From Alphaproteobacteria bacterium (GTDB lineage: Bacteria; Pseudomonadota; Alphaproteobacteria; Rhodobacterales; Rhodobacteraceae): a DNA stretch of 24,154 nucleotides. The position numbers and the translations under genes were made by a program. Of this stretch, positions 1 through 6,947 are shown piece by piece. The notes under the pieces are model-generated. The model saw nothing but the letters and a program-made list of their open reading frames with translations, made no database searches and was not told the origin of the DNA. Each line of letters begins with the position of its first letter. Position 1 is the stretch's first letter. The DNA lies in assembly GCA_024277955.1 (NCBI GenBank), contig JAJRUE010000345.1:1-24154 (forward strand). The letters run 5' to 3'.

Positions 1-1464
1 CGCTACCGGCGCGAAAGCGAAATGGAGCACCAGCGCGAAGTCCACGAAGACCTGATCGGCATGGGGCTGGGGCTGATTTCCGACAGCTACCACGACAACG
101 CCCAGACGCGCGCCGACGCCGCCGGGGTGCGGTTCGACCGGCTCAGCCCCGAGGGCAAGAATTATGCCTGCCTGGTGGCCGAGCTGGCGACCGGCCGCCA
201 CGACGTGCTGGCGATGGGGGCGCTGGGGCTTGGCGCGGTCGCCGGCAGCACCATCGGGTCGGTCTGCGAGCGCGTGGTGCGGCGCGCCCCGATCGACGTT
301 TTCGTGGCCCGCGACCGGCGCCTGGCGATCGGCGACGGGCCGATCGTGGCGGCGGTGGACGGATCGGCGAAATCCTTTGGCGCGCTGAAAACCGCGCTGG
401 ACATCGGCGCCCGGCTGGACGCGCCGGTGCATGTGGTGGCGGCCTATGATCCCTATTACCACTATGTCGCCTTCAACAAGATCTCGACCGTGCTGGACGA
501 AGAGGCGGGCAAGGTGTTCCGCTTCAAGGAACAGGAACAGCTGCACGAAGAGCTGATCGACGACGGCATCGCGCGCATCTATCAGGCGCATCTGAACGTC
601 GCCCGGACCGTGGCGGACGAGGCCGGCACACCGATCACGACCGAGCTTCTGGCCGGCAAGCCCTGGCAGGCGATCCGCAAATACGCCGAAAAGGTGGGGG
701 CCAGCCTGTTGGTGATCGGCAAGACCGGGGTGCATGCGGACGCGGGGCTGGACATCGGCGGGAACGCGGAAAACCTGCTGCGCAGCGCCCCCTGCCATGT
801 CTGGATCGGCCAGGCCGAATTCACCCCGCCCGCCGACGTGGTGGCCGAGGAAACGATCCAGTGGAGCGACGAGGCCGAAGCGATGATCGCCCGCGCCCCG
901 GATTTCGTGCAAGCAATGGCGCGCACCGGGGTGATCCGCGCGGCGCAGGCCGAGGGCCATACCTTTATCACCACCCGCTTTGTCGAGGCGGTGATGGGGC
1001 GGATGATGCCCGGTGGCCGAGGCGCGGGCGGCGGCGGTGCCGATGGCTCTGGCGAGGCGATCCAGCGGGGGTTCGACCGGCTCGACTGGGATGGCGACGC
1101 GCGCGCGCTGCTTGACCCGATCACCGATCCGGGGCTGCGCGACGCCATCGCGCTGCGGGCCGAAAAATCCGCCCGCCGCGATGCTTCGGCGCAGGTGTTG
1201 CCGGCCCATGTGGCGCCGTTTCTCGAAGATATCGCGCCGCCGGAGGAAAACCGCGACATCACCTGGCGGGCCGCGTCGCTGGCCCGCCTGCAGCGGGTGC
1301 CCGAAGATTTCCGCGACCAGGTGCGCAGCAGCATCGAAAGTTTCGCCCGCCAGCGCGGGGTGTCGGTGATCGATGCCGAAATCGAGGACGAAGCCTTTGC
1401 CGCCGCCCGTATGGGCATGTGCCCGTCCGGGGCGAAACCCGATGCGCCCACGGGGCGGGGGTAG
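1..1464 (+). CDS. Universal stress protein (two Usp domains) with three C-terminal PCP_red-like modules; 5' end cut by window
   Basis: The reading frame is open from base 1 and the first in-window ATG (22) falls inside a Usp domain, so the gene starts upstream. Numbered from that Met, the end of Usp domain 1 carries the nucleotide-binding-type run GALGLGAVAGSTIGS, and a complete Usp domain 2 covers about residues 108-265 (IVAAVDGSAKSFGAL near its start, VIGKTG near its end). The rest is unusual: three modules of about 45-55 residues, each starting with a Trp (W281, W356, W415) followed by a charged/Ala helix. The first (WSDEAEAMIARAPDFVQAM) matches the PCP_red domain of BchB/ChlB and of the radical SAM enzyme encoded next; the second is degenerate. 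A Gly-rich linker lies near residue 335. Usp proteins bind ATP or sense stress; a tetrapyrrole-related role is inferred only from PCP_red and the neighbours. The domain calls are good, the function is open. Confidence 0.85.
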   Translation, partial: RYRRESEMEHQREVHEDLIGMGLGLISDSYHDNAQTRADAAGVRFDRLSPEGKNYACLVAELATGRHDVLAMGALGLGAVAGSTIGSVCERVVRRAPIDVFVARDRRLAIGDGPIVAAVDGSAKSFGALKTALDIGARLDAPVHVVAAYDPYYHYVAFNKISTVLDEEAGKVFRFKEQEQLHEELIDDGIARIYQAHLNVARTVADEAGTPITTELLAGKPWQAIRKYAEKVGASLLVIGKTGVHADAGLDIGGNAENLLRSAPCHVWIGQAEFTPPADVVAEETIQWSDEAEAMIARAPDFVQAMARTGVIRAAQAEGHTFITTRFVEAVMGRMMPGGRGAGGGGADGSGEAIQRGFDRLDWDGDARALLDPITDPGLRDAIALRAEKSARRDASAQVLPAHVAPFLEDIAPPEENRDITWRAASLARLQRVPEDFRDQVRSSIESFARQRGVSVIDAEIEDEAFAAARMGMCPSGAKPDAPTGRG

Positions 1465-1494
1465 GGCGGATGGGCATGCGCAGCGATCCGTCTT

Positions 1495-1568
1495 TCTGTC
1501 CGACAGAGGGCTGCGCCTGCCTGGGCGGGCGCAAAATGCGCCTGCCGGGGGGCAGGCAGGCGCAGCCC
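1495..1568 (+). promoter_or_regulatory. Tandem hairpins in the gap before the radical SAM gene
   Basis: Two structures fill this 148-base intergenic gap. The first is TCTGTC-C-GACAGA (1495-1507). Directly after it, GGGCTGCGCCTGCCTG (1508-1523) is the exact reverse complement of 1553-1568. The stem continues inward (1524-1533 with 1537-1546, one G-T pair) to an AAA loop, leaving a six-G bulge at 1547-1552, so about 26 base pairs form in all. No U-run follows, so a simple intrinsic terminator is unlikely. It could be an RNA-stabilising or attenuating leader, a processing site between the two genes, or an operator. Confidence 0.6.
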
Positions 1569-1612
1569 GGCCCGCTGCGCGCCCTGGGCGGAAACCGACG
1601 GGAAAGCAGGCC

Positions 1613-2911
1613 ATGACCGCCCCCGCCCCGATTGTCCGCGCGCCCTATCTGGTGGCGCTCAACCTGACCGAGCGCTGCAACCTGGCCTGCGACCACTGCT
1701 ATCTCGACGCCAGGGTGCTGAAAGAAGGCGCGCGCGACGAACTGGACTCCGCCGAGGTCAAGACCCTGCTCGAACAGATCGCCCAGGTCGGCCCCGAAGC
1801 GATGGTGGTGCTGACCGGGGGCGAACCGCTGCTGCGCCCCGATCTCGAAGCCATCGCGGCGCATGCCAGCGCGCTGGGGCTGATGGTGGTGGTCGGCTCG
1901 AACGGCATTCTGGCGACGCCGGCGCGCCTTGAGCGGCTGCGCGCCGCCGGGGTTGCCGGCATCGGCCTGTCGCTCGACAGCCTGCGCCCGGACGTCCACG
2001 ACGCCTTTCGCGGCCGGCGCGGCGCCTGGGCGAAAACCATGGCCGCGATCGACAATTGCACCGCCGCCGGCATGCCCTTCCAGATACATTTCTCGGTCAC
2101 CGACGATACCGCCGGTGAAATCGACGACATGGTCGCCTTTGCCCGCGACGCAGGCGCGCTGGTGCTCAACGTGTTCTTCATGGTCTGCACCGGGCGCGGG
2201 CAGAAATATTCCGGCATCTCGGCGGACAGATACGAACGCGTGCTGGAACGGGTGACCGTTGCCGCGCGGCGCGAAACCCGGCTGATGGTGCGCGCCAAAT
2301 GCGCCCCGCATTTCAAGCGCATCGCCATGGGCCTTGACCCCGGCTGGCAGATCACCGCCGCCCACGGCTACGACGCCGGCAGTTGCATCGCCGGCACCCG
2401 CTATGCGCGCATCACCCCGAACGGCACGGTGACCGCCTGCCCGTTCATCGAAACCCCGGCCGGTTCGGTGCGCGACCGCTCATTTGCCGAAATCTGGCAC
2501 GATGCCCCGGCGTTTGCGGCGCTGCGCGCCCCGCGGCTCGAAGGGCGCTGCGGCGCTTGCGAATTCCAGAAGCTGTGCGGCGGGTGCCGGGCCCGGCCGC
2601 TGGCGCGCGACGGACGGCTGATGGGCGAAGACTACCTGTGCAGCTACCAGCCCGCCGGCGGCGCGGTGATCGAGCCACTGAGCCCCAAGGCGGCCGCCAT
2701 GCGCTGGAGCCCCGAAGCCAAAGCCCGCATCGCCCGCGTCCCCGGCTTCGTGCGCGCCATGGTGCGCCGCCGGGCCGAAGACCACGTGCGCGACCAGGGC
2801 CGCGACACCGTCACCGCCGACGATCTGGCGCAGCTGGCGCGCCGCCGCTTTGGCGAAGCCGGTCCGCCACGGTCGCCGCGTCCGGAACCGCAGAGCGCGC
2901 GCGATGCATGA
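1613..2911 (+). CDS. Radical SAM/SPASM heme-maturase-like enzyme (AhbD/NirJ type) with C-terminal PCP_red module
   Basis: A 432-residue protein. The ATG at 1613 follows GGAAAGCAGG and places the radical SAM motif near the N-terminus as the family expects. C22-x3-C26-x2-C29 binds the S-adenosylmethionine [4Fe-4S] cluster, and LTGGEPLLRPD is the usual GGE motif. A SPASM domain follows with seven Cys (258, 276, 313, 316, 322, 325, 343) in the order C, C, CxxCx5CxxC, C, suited to an auxiliary cluster. The CGGCRAR run and this spacing are those of AhbC/AhbD (siroheme-route heme synthesis) and NirJ (heme d1). From W365 (MRWSPEAKARIARVPGFVRA) a PCP_red module ends the protein. It overlaps the next gene by 8 bases, so the two are translationally coupled. 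The substrate is probably a porphyrin, but AhbD-type, NirJ-type and a new activity cannot be told apart here. Confidence 0.88.
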   Translation: MTAPAPIVRAPYLVALNLTERCNLACDHCYLDARVLKEGARDELDSAEVKTLLEQIAQVGPEAMVVLTGGEPLLRPDLEAIAAHASALGLMVVVGSNGILATPARLERLRAAGVAGIGLSLDSLRPDVHDAFRGRRGAWAKTMAAIDNCTAAGMPFQIHFSVTDDTAGEIDDMVAFARDAGALVLNVFFMVCTGRGQKYSGISADRYERVLERVTVAARRETRLMVRAKCAPHFKRIAMGLDPGWQITAAHGYDAGSCIAGTRYARITPNGTVTACPFIETPAGSVRDRSFAEIWHDAPAFAALRAPRLEGRCGACEFQKLCGGCRARPLARDGRLMGEDYLCSYQPAGGAVIEPLSPKAAAMRWSPEAKARIARVPGFVRAMVRRRAEDHVRDQGRDTVTADDLAQLARRRFGEAGPPRSPRPEPQSARDA

Positions 2912-4445
2912 CGTGGTGGTGATCGGCGGCGGCGTTTCCGGGCTGGCCTGCGCCCACGACCTGCTTGAGCAGGGCCTGGATGTGCAGCTGCTCGAACGCC
3001 AGCACCGCATCGGCGGTAACGCCCAAAGCCGCGCCTTCGACGGCTACCTGATGGAGCTCGGCCCAACCACGTTGAACGCCGCCTTCCCCGAGGTGCGCGC
3101 CCGCATCGCCCGCCTCGGGCTGGCCGACAGCGCCGTGCCGCTGGGCGCGGGGGTGCGCAAACGCTACCTGCTGGACCGCGACCGGGGGCGGCTGGCGGGG
3201 ATCTCGACCCATCCGCTGGGGTTTTTCCTGTCGTCCTACCTGTCGGTGCCTGCGCGCATCCTGCTGGCCGCCGAAATCCTGCGCCCGCCGCGCCCCGCCG
3301 ACGCGCCCGAGGAAACCGTGCACCAGTTCGTCAGCCGCCGTTTCGGGCGTGAATTCGCGAACAAGGTGATCGACCCGATGGCGGCGGGCATCTTCATGGG
3401 GGACGCGCGGGTGCTGTCGGTGGCCGGGGCCTTTGACCGGCTGGCCGCGATGGAGCGCCGGCACGGGTCGGTGATCCGGGCGATCCTGGCGTCGCGTCGC
3501 GGCGGCGATCCGGGGCGCAAGCTGTTTTCCTGGCCCGGCGGTGTCGCCACCCTGCCGCGCGCGCTGGCCGAGCGGCTGGGCGGGCGGATTGCGACCGGGG
3601 TCGCCGTGCGCTCGATCGCGCGCGCCGAGGGCAGGGGCGGCGGTTTCGATGTGCGCACCGTCCGTCACGGCGACCTGCGCGCGCGCGCCGTGGTGCTGGC
3701 GGTGCAGCCGCATGTGGCCGCCGCGCTGTGCGAAACCCTCGACCCCGACACCGCCAGCGCCGCCGGCGACATCGCCGCGCCGCCGGTCGCGGTGGTGTTC
3801 CTGGGCTATCGCCGGGCCAGCGTCGGCCACGCGCTGGACGGGCTGGGATACCTGACGACGCGCGCAGGGCCGGACCTGGTCTGCGGCACCGGGCATGTCT
3901 CGGGGCGCGACATGGGGCGCGACACGGGGCGCAACGGCGGGCTGTTCACCAACGGCGCGGCGATTTCCGGCACCCAGTTCGTGTCCACCATGTTCCCCGG
4001 CCGCGCCCCCCGGGGCCACGTGGCCATCGCCTGCTATGTCGGCGGCGCCCGCAAGCCGGATCTTGCACTGGCGCCCGAAGAACAGCTTGTGGCGGCGGTG
4101 CATGACGAACTTGCCGCCACCCTGTCGATCCGGGCGACGCCGTCGGTCGCGCGGCTGCACCGCTGGCCGCGTGGCCTGCCGCAATACAGCCTGGGCCATG
4201 TCGCCCGCCGCCAGTTGCTCGAAGACAGTTTCCGGCGGGTGCCGGGGCTTTTCCTGGCCGGCAACTACCTGGACGGGGTGTCGCTGAACTGCTGCCTGGC
4301 GCGCGCGCGCACCGTTGCCGACCAGGTCGCCCGGCACATGTTCGGGGCCGGGCGAGACGGGGCCGGACGCGGGCAGGCAGGGCATGACGGGGCCGGGCTC
4401 GCGCAGGGCGGACAATCTGCCGCGCCCGGAAACGGCCTGGCTTGA
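2904..4445 (+). CDS. HemY/CgoX-like protoporphyrinogen/coproporphyrinogen oxidase (FAD amine-oxidase fold)
   Basis: A 513-residue flavoprotein. The start ATG at 2904 overlaps the end of the radical SAM gene by 8 bases and leads straight into the FAD-binding strand VVVIGGGVSGLACAHDL (GGGVSG at residues 8-13), followed by LLERQHRIGGNAQS. The C-terminal third has RWPRGLPQYSLGH and GLFLAGNYLDGVSLNCCL, the conserved FAD-contacting blocks of HemY/CgoX porphyrinogen oxidases. The family removes six electrons from protoporphyrinogen IX or coproporphyrinogen III. Pairing with a heme-type radical SAM enzyme supports a tetrapyrrole substrate. After the last conserved block lies a tail of about 35 residues rich in Gly, Ala and Arg that looks non-catalytic. 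Other amine-oxidase relatives, such as carotenoid desaturase-like enzymes, are possible but fit the C-terminal motifs less well. The stop codon lies inside an FNR-type box. Confidence 0.82.
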   Translation: MHDVVVIGGGVSGLACAHDLLEQGLDVQLLERQHRIGGNAQSRAFDGYLMELGPTTLNAAFPEVRARIARLGLADSAVPLGAGVRKRYLLDRDRGRLAGISTHPLGFFLSSYLSVPARILLAAEILRPPRPADAPEETVHQFVSRRFGREFANKVIDPMAAGIFMGDARVLSVAGAFDRLAAMERRHGSVIRAILASRRGGDPGRKLFSWPGGVATLPRALAERLGGRIATGVAVRSIARAEGRGGGFDVRTVRHGDLRARAVVLAVQPHVAAALCETLDPDTASAAGDIAAPPVAVVFLGYRRASVGHALDGLGYLTTRAGPDLVCGTGHVSGRDMGRDTGRNGGLFTNGAAISGTQFVSTMFPGRAPRGHVAIACYVGGARKPDLALAPEEQLVAAVHDELAATLSIRATPSVARLHRWPRGLPQYSLGHVARRQLLEDSFRRVPGLFLAGNYLDGVSLNCCLARARTVADQVARHMFGAGRDGAGRGQAGHDGAGLAQGGQSAAPGNGLA

Positions 4446-4455
4446 TCCCGATCAA
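4442..4455 (+). promoter_or_regulatory. FNR/CRP-family binding site TTGATcccgATCAA
   Basis: A perfect symmetrical FNR-type box (TTGAT, four bases, ATCAA) that includes the stop codon of the HemY-like gene. Its centre is 136 bases upstream of the TTG start of the DUF2478 gene. If used as a class II activator site (centre at -41.5), transcription would begin near 4490; the -10 region would fall near 4477-4483, where only a weak match (TTAGGG) is seen. The likely binders are FNR itself or the CRP/FNR protein encoded at 5207. Confidence 0.75.
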
Positions 4456-4584
4456 GTTTTCCGCCGAAGATTGGCGTTAGGGTCGCGCGAATCCCGCGCG
4501 AGGCCGCTGGTGTTGTGCGCCGTCATGGCGTTCGACCATCATGTTGTGCGATAACGCGGCGACCCAAAACGCAGAGGTGATCGG

Positions 4585-5148
4585 TTGGCACAGGACGTGG
4601 CAGAGCAGAATGACAGCAGCCCCGCGGGGCCGGACCAGGCCGGCGCTGCCCCGATCCTGTCGGTGGAATTCGACAGCGGCTGCGACGTGGACGCGGTGCT
4701 CGAACAGGTGGCGGAAGCGCTCAGGGCGCGGGGTCGGCGGGTGGCGGGGCTGGTCCAGCGCCGCGGGCGCGCAAGCGGCGATTGCAACTGCCGCGATCTG
4801 GACCTGCTCGATCTGGACACCGGCCGCTATCACCGGATTTCCGAAGACCGCGGCGCCCTCGCCGAGGGGTGCCATCTGGACTGGCAGGCGATCGCGCAGC
4901 TGGCCGGCGAACTGGAACAGGGGCTGGACGGCGACACCGACGTGCTGATCATCAACCGCTTTGGCCGTTCGGAAAGCGAAGGCCGCGGCTTTCGCACCGC
5001 CATCGAGCGCGCCATCGAAATGGGCATTCCGGTCGTGGTCGCCGTTCGGCGGAAATACCTTGACCCCTGGCGCGCGTTTCACGGCGGGCTGGCGCGCCCG
5101 GTGCGCCCGGTGGCGGCCGAGATCCTCGGTCTCTTGCCGGACAATTGA
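4585..5148 (+). CDS. DUF2478 family protein
   Basis: A 187-residue protein whose pattern fits DUF2478: an N-terminal strand ILSVEFDSGCDVDAVL, the helix EALRARGRRVAGLVQ, a CNCRDLDLLDLDTGR segment, DTDVLIINRFGRSESEGRGFR, and IPVVVAVRRKYLDPWRAFHGGLA at the end. It resembles a P-loop-like alpha/beta fold without a clear Walker A motif. The family is of unknown function; from general memory its members are often near molybdenum or anaerobic respiration genes. The start is taken as TTG at 4585 because AGAGGTGA (4573-4580) sits at ribosome-binding distance; an in-frame GTG at 4597 is the alternative. An FNR-type box lies upstream and a CRP/FNR regulator downstream, so low-oxygen or NO control is likely. 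Cytoplasmic, with no signal peptide or membrane segment. Confidence 0.8.
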   Translation: MAQDVAEQNDSSPAGPDQAGAAPILSVEFDSGCDVDAVLEQVAEALRARGRRVAGLVQRRGRASGDCNCRDLDLLDLDTGRYHRISEDRGALAEGCHLDWQAIAQLAGELEQGLDGDTDVLIINRFGRSESEGRGFRTAIERAIEMGIPVVVAVRRKYLDPWRAFHGGLARPVRPVAAEILGLLPDN

Positions 5149-5165
5149 CATTTTCCGAAAATGCC

Positions 5166-5179
5166 TTGATCAATATCAA
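5166..5179 (+). promoter_or_regulatory. FNR/CRP-family binding site TTGATcaatATCAA
   Basis: A second perfect TTGAT-N4-ATCAA box, in the 58-base gap between the DUF2478 gene and the CRP/FNR gene. The centre is only about 34 bases upstream of the ATG at 5207, so a class II start at +41.5 would fall inside the coding region. Repression, that is negative autoregulation of the downstream regulator, fits the spacing better. An unannotated leaderless or internal start is the alternative. Confidence 0.72.
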
Positions 5180-5206
5180 TCAAACTTCTCAGAGGCGGGC
5201 GGCCAC

Positions 5207-5905
5207 ATGCGACCAGGCGATCGGCAGGACATCAGGCAACTCGAACTTTTCCGGGACATGGAAGAGAGCAATTTCGACCGCCTGATGCGCGGCGCCTATG
5301 TGCATAATTTCCCGCCGCAGGTGCAGCTTTTGACCCAGGGCGACCCCAGCGATTTCCTGCATGTGGTGGTCGAGGGCAGTGTCGAGCTTTTTGCCAACTG
5401 GGACAAGCGCGAAACCACCATGTCGGTGGCGCGTCCGGTGTCGACCTTCATCCTGGCGGCGACGATCCAGGACGCGCCCTACCTGATGTCGGCGCGCACG
5501 CTCGAGCGGTCGCACCTGGTGCTGTTGCCCTCGGAAGACGTGCGCGAGGTCTTCGCCAAGGACCACGCCTTTGCCCGCGCGGTGGTGTCGGAACTGGCGC
5601 AATGCTACCGCAGCGTGCTCAAGGACGCCAAGAACCTGAAGCTGCGCAGTTCGGTGGAACGGCTGGCGAACTACCTGCTGAAATGGCAGAAGATTCAGGG
5701 CGGCGCGGACCGTTTCAAGCTGGGGCTGGAAAAGCGCCGGCTGGCGGCGCGGCTGGGGATGACGCCGGAAAACCTGTCGCGTTCCATCAAGGCGCTGCAG
5801 CCGCACGGGGTCGAAGTCGACGGCGCAAAGGTCAACGTCACCGATCGCGCGGCGCTGGAAAAACTGGCCAAACCGACCCCGCTGATCGACGATCCCAGCT
5901 GTTGA
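5207..5905 (+). CDS. CRP/FNR-family transcription regulator without Fe-S cysteines (DNR/NnrR-like)
   Basis: A 232-residue protein of normal family length. Residues 10-130 form the cyclic-nucleotide-type beta-roll sensor domain (QGDPSDFLHVVVEGSVELF), followed by the long dimer helix and a winged helix-turn-helix (LAARLGMTPENLSRSIKALQPHGVEV). The recognition helix carries E188, S191 and R192, the E-xx-SR set by which FNR-type proteins read TTGAT. The only cysteines are C133 and C232, so it cannot hold an FNR-type [4Fe-4S] cluster. This suggests a heme/NO-sensing DNR/NnrR-like or other cofactor-free regulator. The ATG at 5207 is chosen because upstream in-frame sequence overlaps the DUF2478 gene; AGAGG lies at 5190-5194. 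It probably binds one or both nearby boxes. The signal sensed is not evident. Confidence 0.88.
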   Translation: MRPGDRQDIRQLELFRDMEESNFDRLMRGAYVHNFPPQVQLLTQGDPSDFLHVVVEGSVELFANWDKRETTMSVARPVSTFILAATIQDAPYLMSARTLERSHLVLLPSEDVREVFAKDHAFARAVVSELAQCYRSVLKDAKNLKLRSSVERLANYLLKWQKIQGGADRFKLGLEKRRLAARLGMTPENLSRSIKALQPHGVEVDGAKVNVTDRAALEKLAKPTPLIDDPSC

Positions 5906-6173
5906 CAGGCGGCGGGGCCGGGGGCGAACCGGATCGCAGGCGATCCGAGGGTGCGGAAATTCAATGCGGCGGACTGTAGGTTCAGCGGGCTGGAGCCTCG
6001 GTTTGAAATTCCGAGTCACACTGTGAGCATATTACGCCCGGCGGCGCCGCCGGGCAGCGCCCGACCCGCCCCCAAGGGCGCGCGCTTCTCGCCCACCCTC
6101 GGGCCGGGCGCTGCCCTCGGTTCGGAGCAGCGGCGAATCCGATCAGGGGCGACCTGGGAGTACAGCTCCGGCC
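5906..6173. terminator. Convergent intergenic region with several strong dyads
   Basis: This gap separates two converging genes. It contains CTCGG-N9-CCGAG (5997-6015), TCACA-C-TGTGA (6016-6026), the exact 20-base palindrome GCCCGGCGGCGCCGCCGGGC (6036-6055), and a 12-base perfect inverted repeat GGGCAGCGCCCG (6052-6063) with 6105-6116. The last two overlap and are mutually exclusive as RNA stems. They probably end transcription from both sides. No U-run or open reading frame worth calling was seen. Confidence 0.5.
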
Positions 6174-6947
6174 TCAGGCGCTTTGGGCCGCGTCGGGCTT
6201 GTAGCCAAAGGAACTGTCCAGCAGGTGCCGCGTATACGGGTGCGCCGGCTTCATCGCGCGCATGTCGGCGACGCTCATCACCTCGACGATCTCGCCGTTC
6301 TGCATCACCGCGGTCGCATCGCACATATGCGCCACCACCGCGAGATTGTGCGACACCATGATATAGGTCAGCTTGTGTTCCTCGCGCAGATCCGCCAGCA
6401 GGTTCAGCACTTCGGCCTGCACCGAAACATCCAGCGCCGAGGTCGGTTCGTCCAGCAGCAGCACGCTGGGTTCGGGCGCGAGCGCGCGCGCGATCGCCAC
6501 CCGCTGGCGCTGGCCGCCCGACAGCTGGTGCGGATAGCGGAATCGAAAGGCCGGGCCCAGCCCCACGTCGTCCAGCAGTTTCAGGATCCGCGCGTTAATG
6601 TCGCGAAACCCGTGCAGCGACAGGGTTTCGCCCAGCACCTGATCCACCGAATGACGCGGGTGCAGCGATGCGTAGGGATCCTGAAAGACCATCTGCACAT
6701 CCTTGAAGAACGCCTTGGGGCGGCGTTTCGGTTCAAGCTCGAACCTGCCCACCTGCAGGCGGCCCGACCAGCTGGCGACCAGCCCCATGATCGCCCGCAG
6801 GATGGTCGACTTGCCCGACCCGCTTTCGCCCACCAGCCCAAAGCTGGCGCCGCTTTCGACGGTAAACGACGCGCCCTTGACCGCGTCCACCCGGTCGGCG
6901 CCGTCGCCGAACCAGACGTTCAGATTGTCGACGATGACCTTGCTCAT
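6174..6947 (-). CDS. dppF: Peptide ABC transporter ATP-binding protein (DppF/OppF type)
   Basis: A 257-residue ATPase that powers import through the adjacent DppB/DppC permeases at the inner face of the membrane. Walker A is GESGSGKST, the Q-loop region is MVFQDPYASLHPRH, the ABC signature is LSGGQRQRVAIARAL, Walker B plus D-loop is LLLDEPTSALD, and the H-loop lies in IMVSHNLAVV. The C-terminus has the PYTRHLLDS oligopeptide-type tail but is short for DppF/OppF (usually over 300 residues). Its ATG overlaps the stop of the dppD-type gene as ATGA (6944-6947), so it is the last gene of the operon. The exact substrate, dipeptide or oligopeptide, is not fixed by this subunit. Confidence 0.93.
   Translation of the reverse strand: MSKVIVDNLNVWFGDGADRVDAVKGASFTVESGASFGLVGESGSGKSTILRAIMGLVASWSGRLQVGRFELEPKRRPKAFFKDVQMVFQDPYASLHPRHSVDQVLGETLSLHGFRDINARILKLLDDVGLGPAFRFRYPHQLSGGQRQRVAIARALAPEPSVLLLDEPTSALDVSVQAEVLNLLADLREEHKLTYIMVSHNLAVVAHMCDATAVMQNGEIVEVMSVADMRAMKPAHPYTRHLLDSSFGYKPDAAQSA

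Noticed and set aside
2811..4415. Long open frame of 534 codons on the - strand opposite the HemY-like gene
   Set aside because: It is a mirror of a GC-rich coding strand. The translation is His/Arg/Gln/Gly-rich with no recognisable domain, while the + frame has clear FAD motifs.
4541..4948. Small + strand frame starting at an ATG near 4541 upstream of and across the DUF2478 gene
   Set aside because: Trp/Arg/Thr-rich out-of-frame translation; the DUF2478 frame has conserved motifs and a ribosome-binding site.
6016..6026. TCACA-C-TGTGA as a CRP site
   Set aside because: Half sites are in the reverse order and wrong spacing for CRP (TGTGA-N6-TCACA), and the site lies between converging gene ends.
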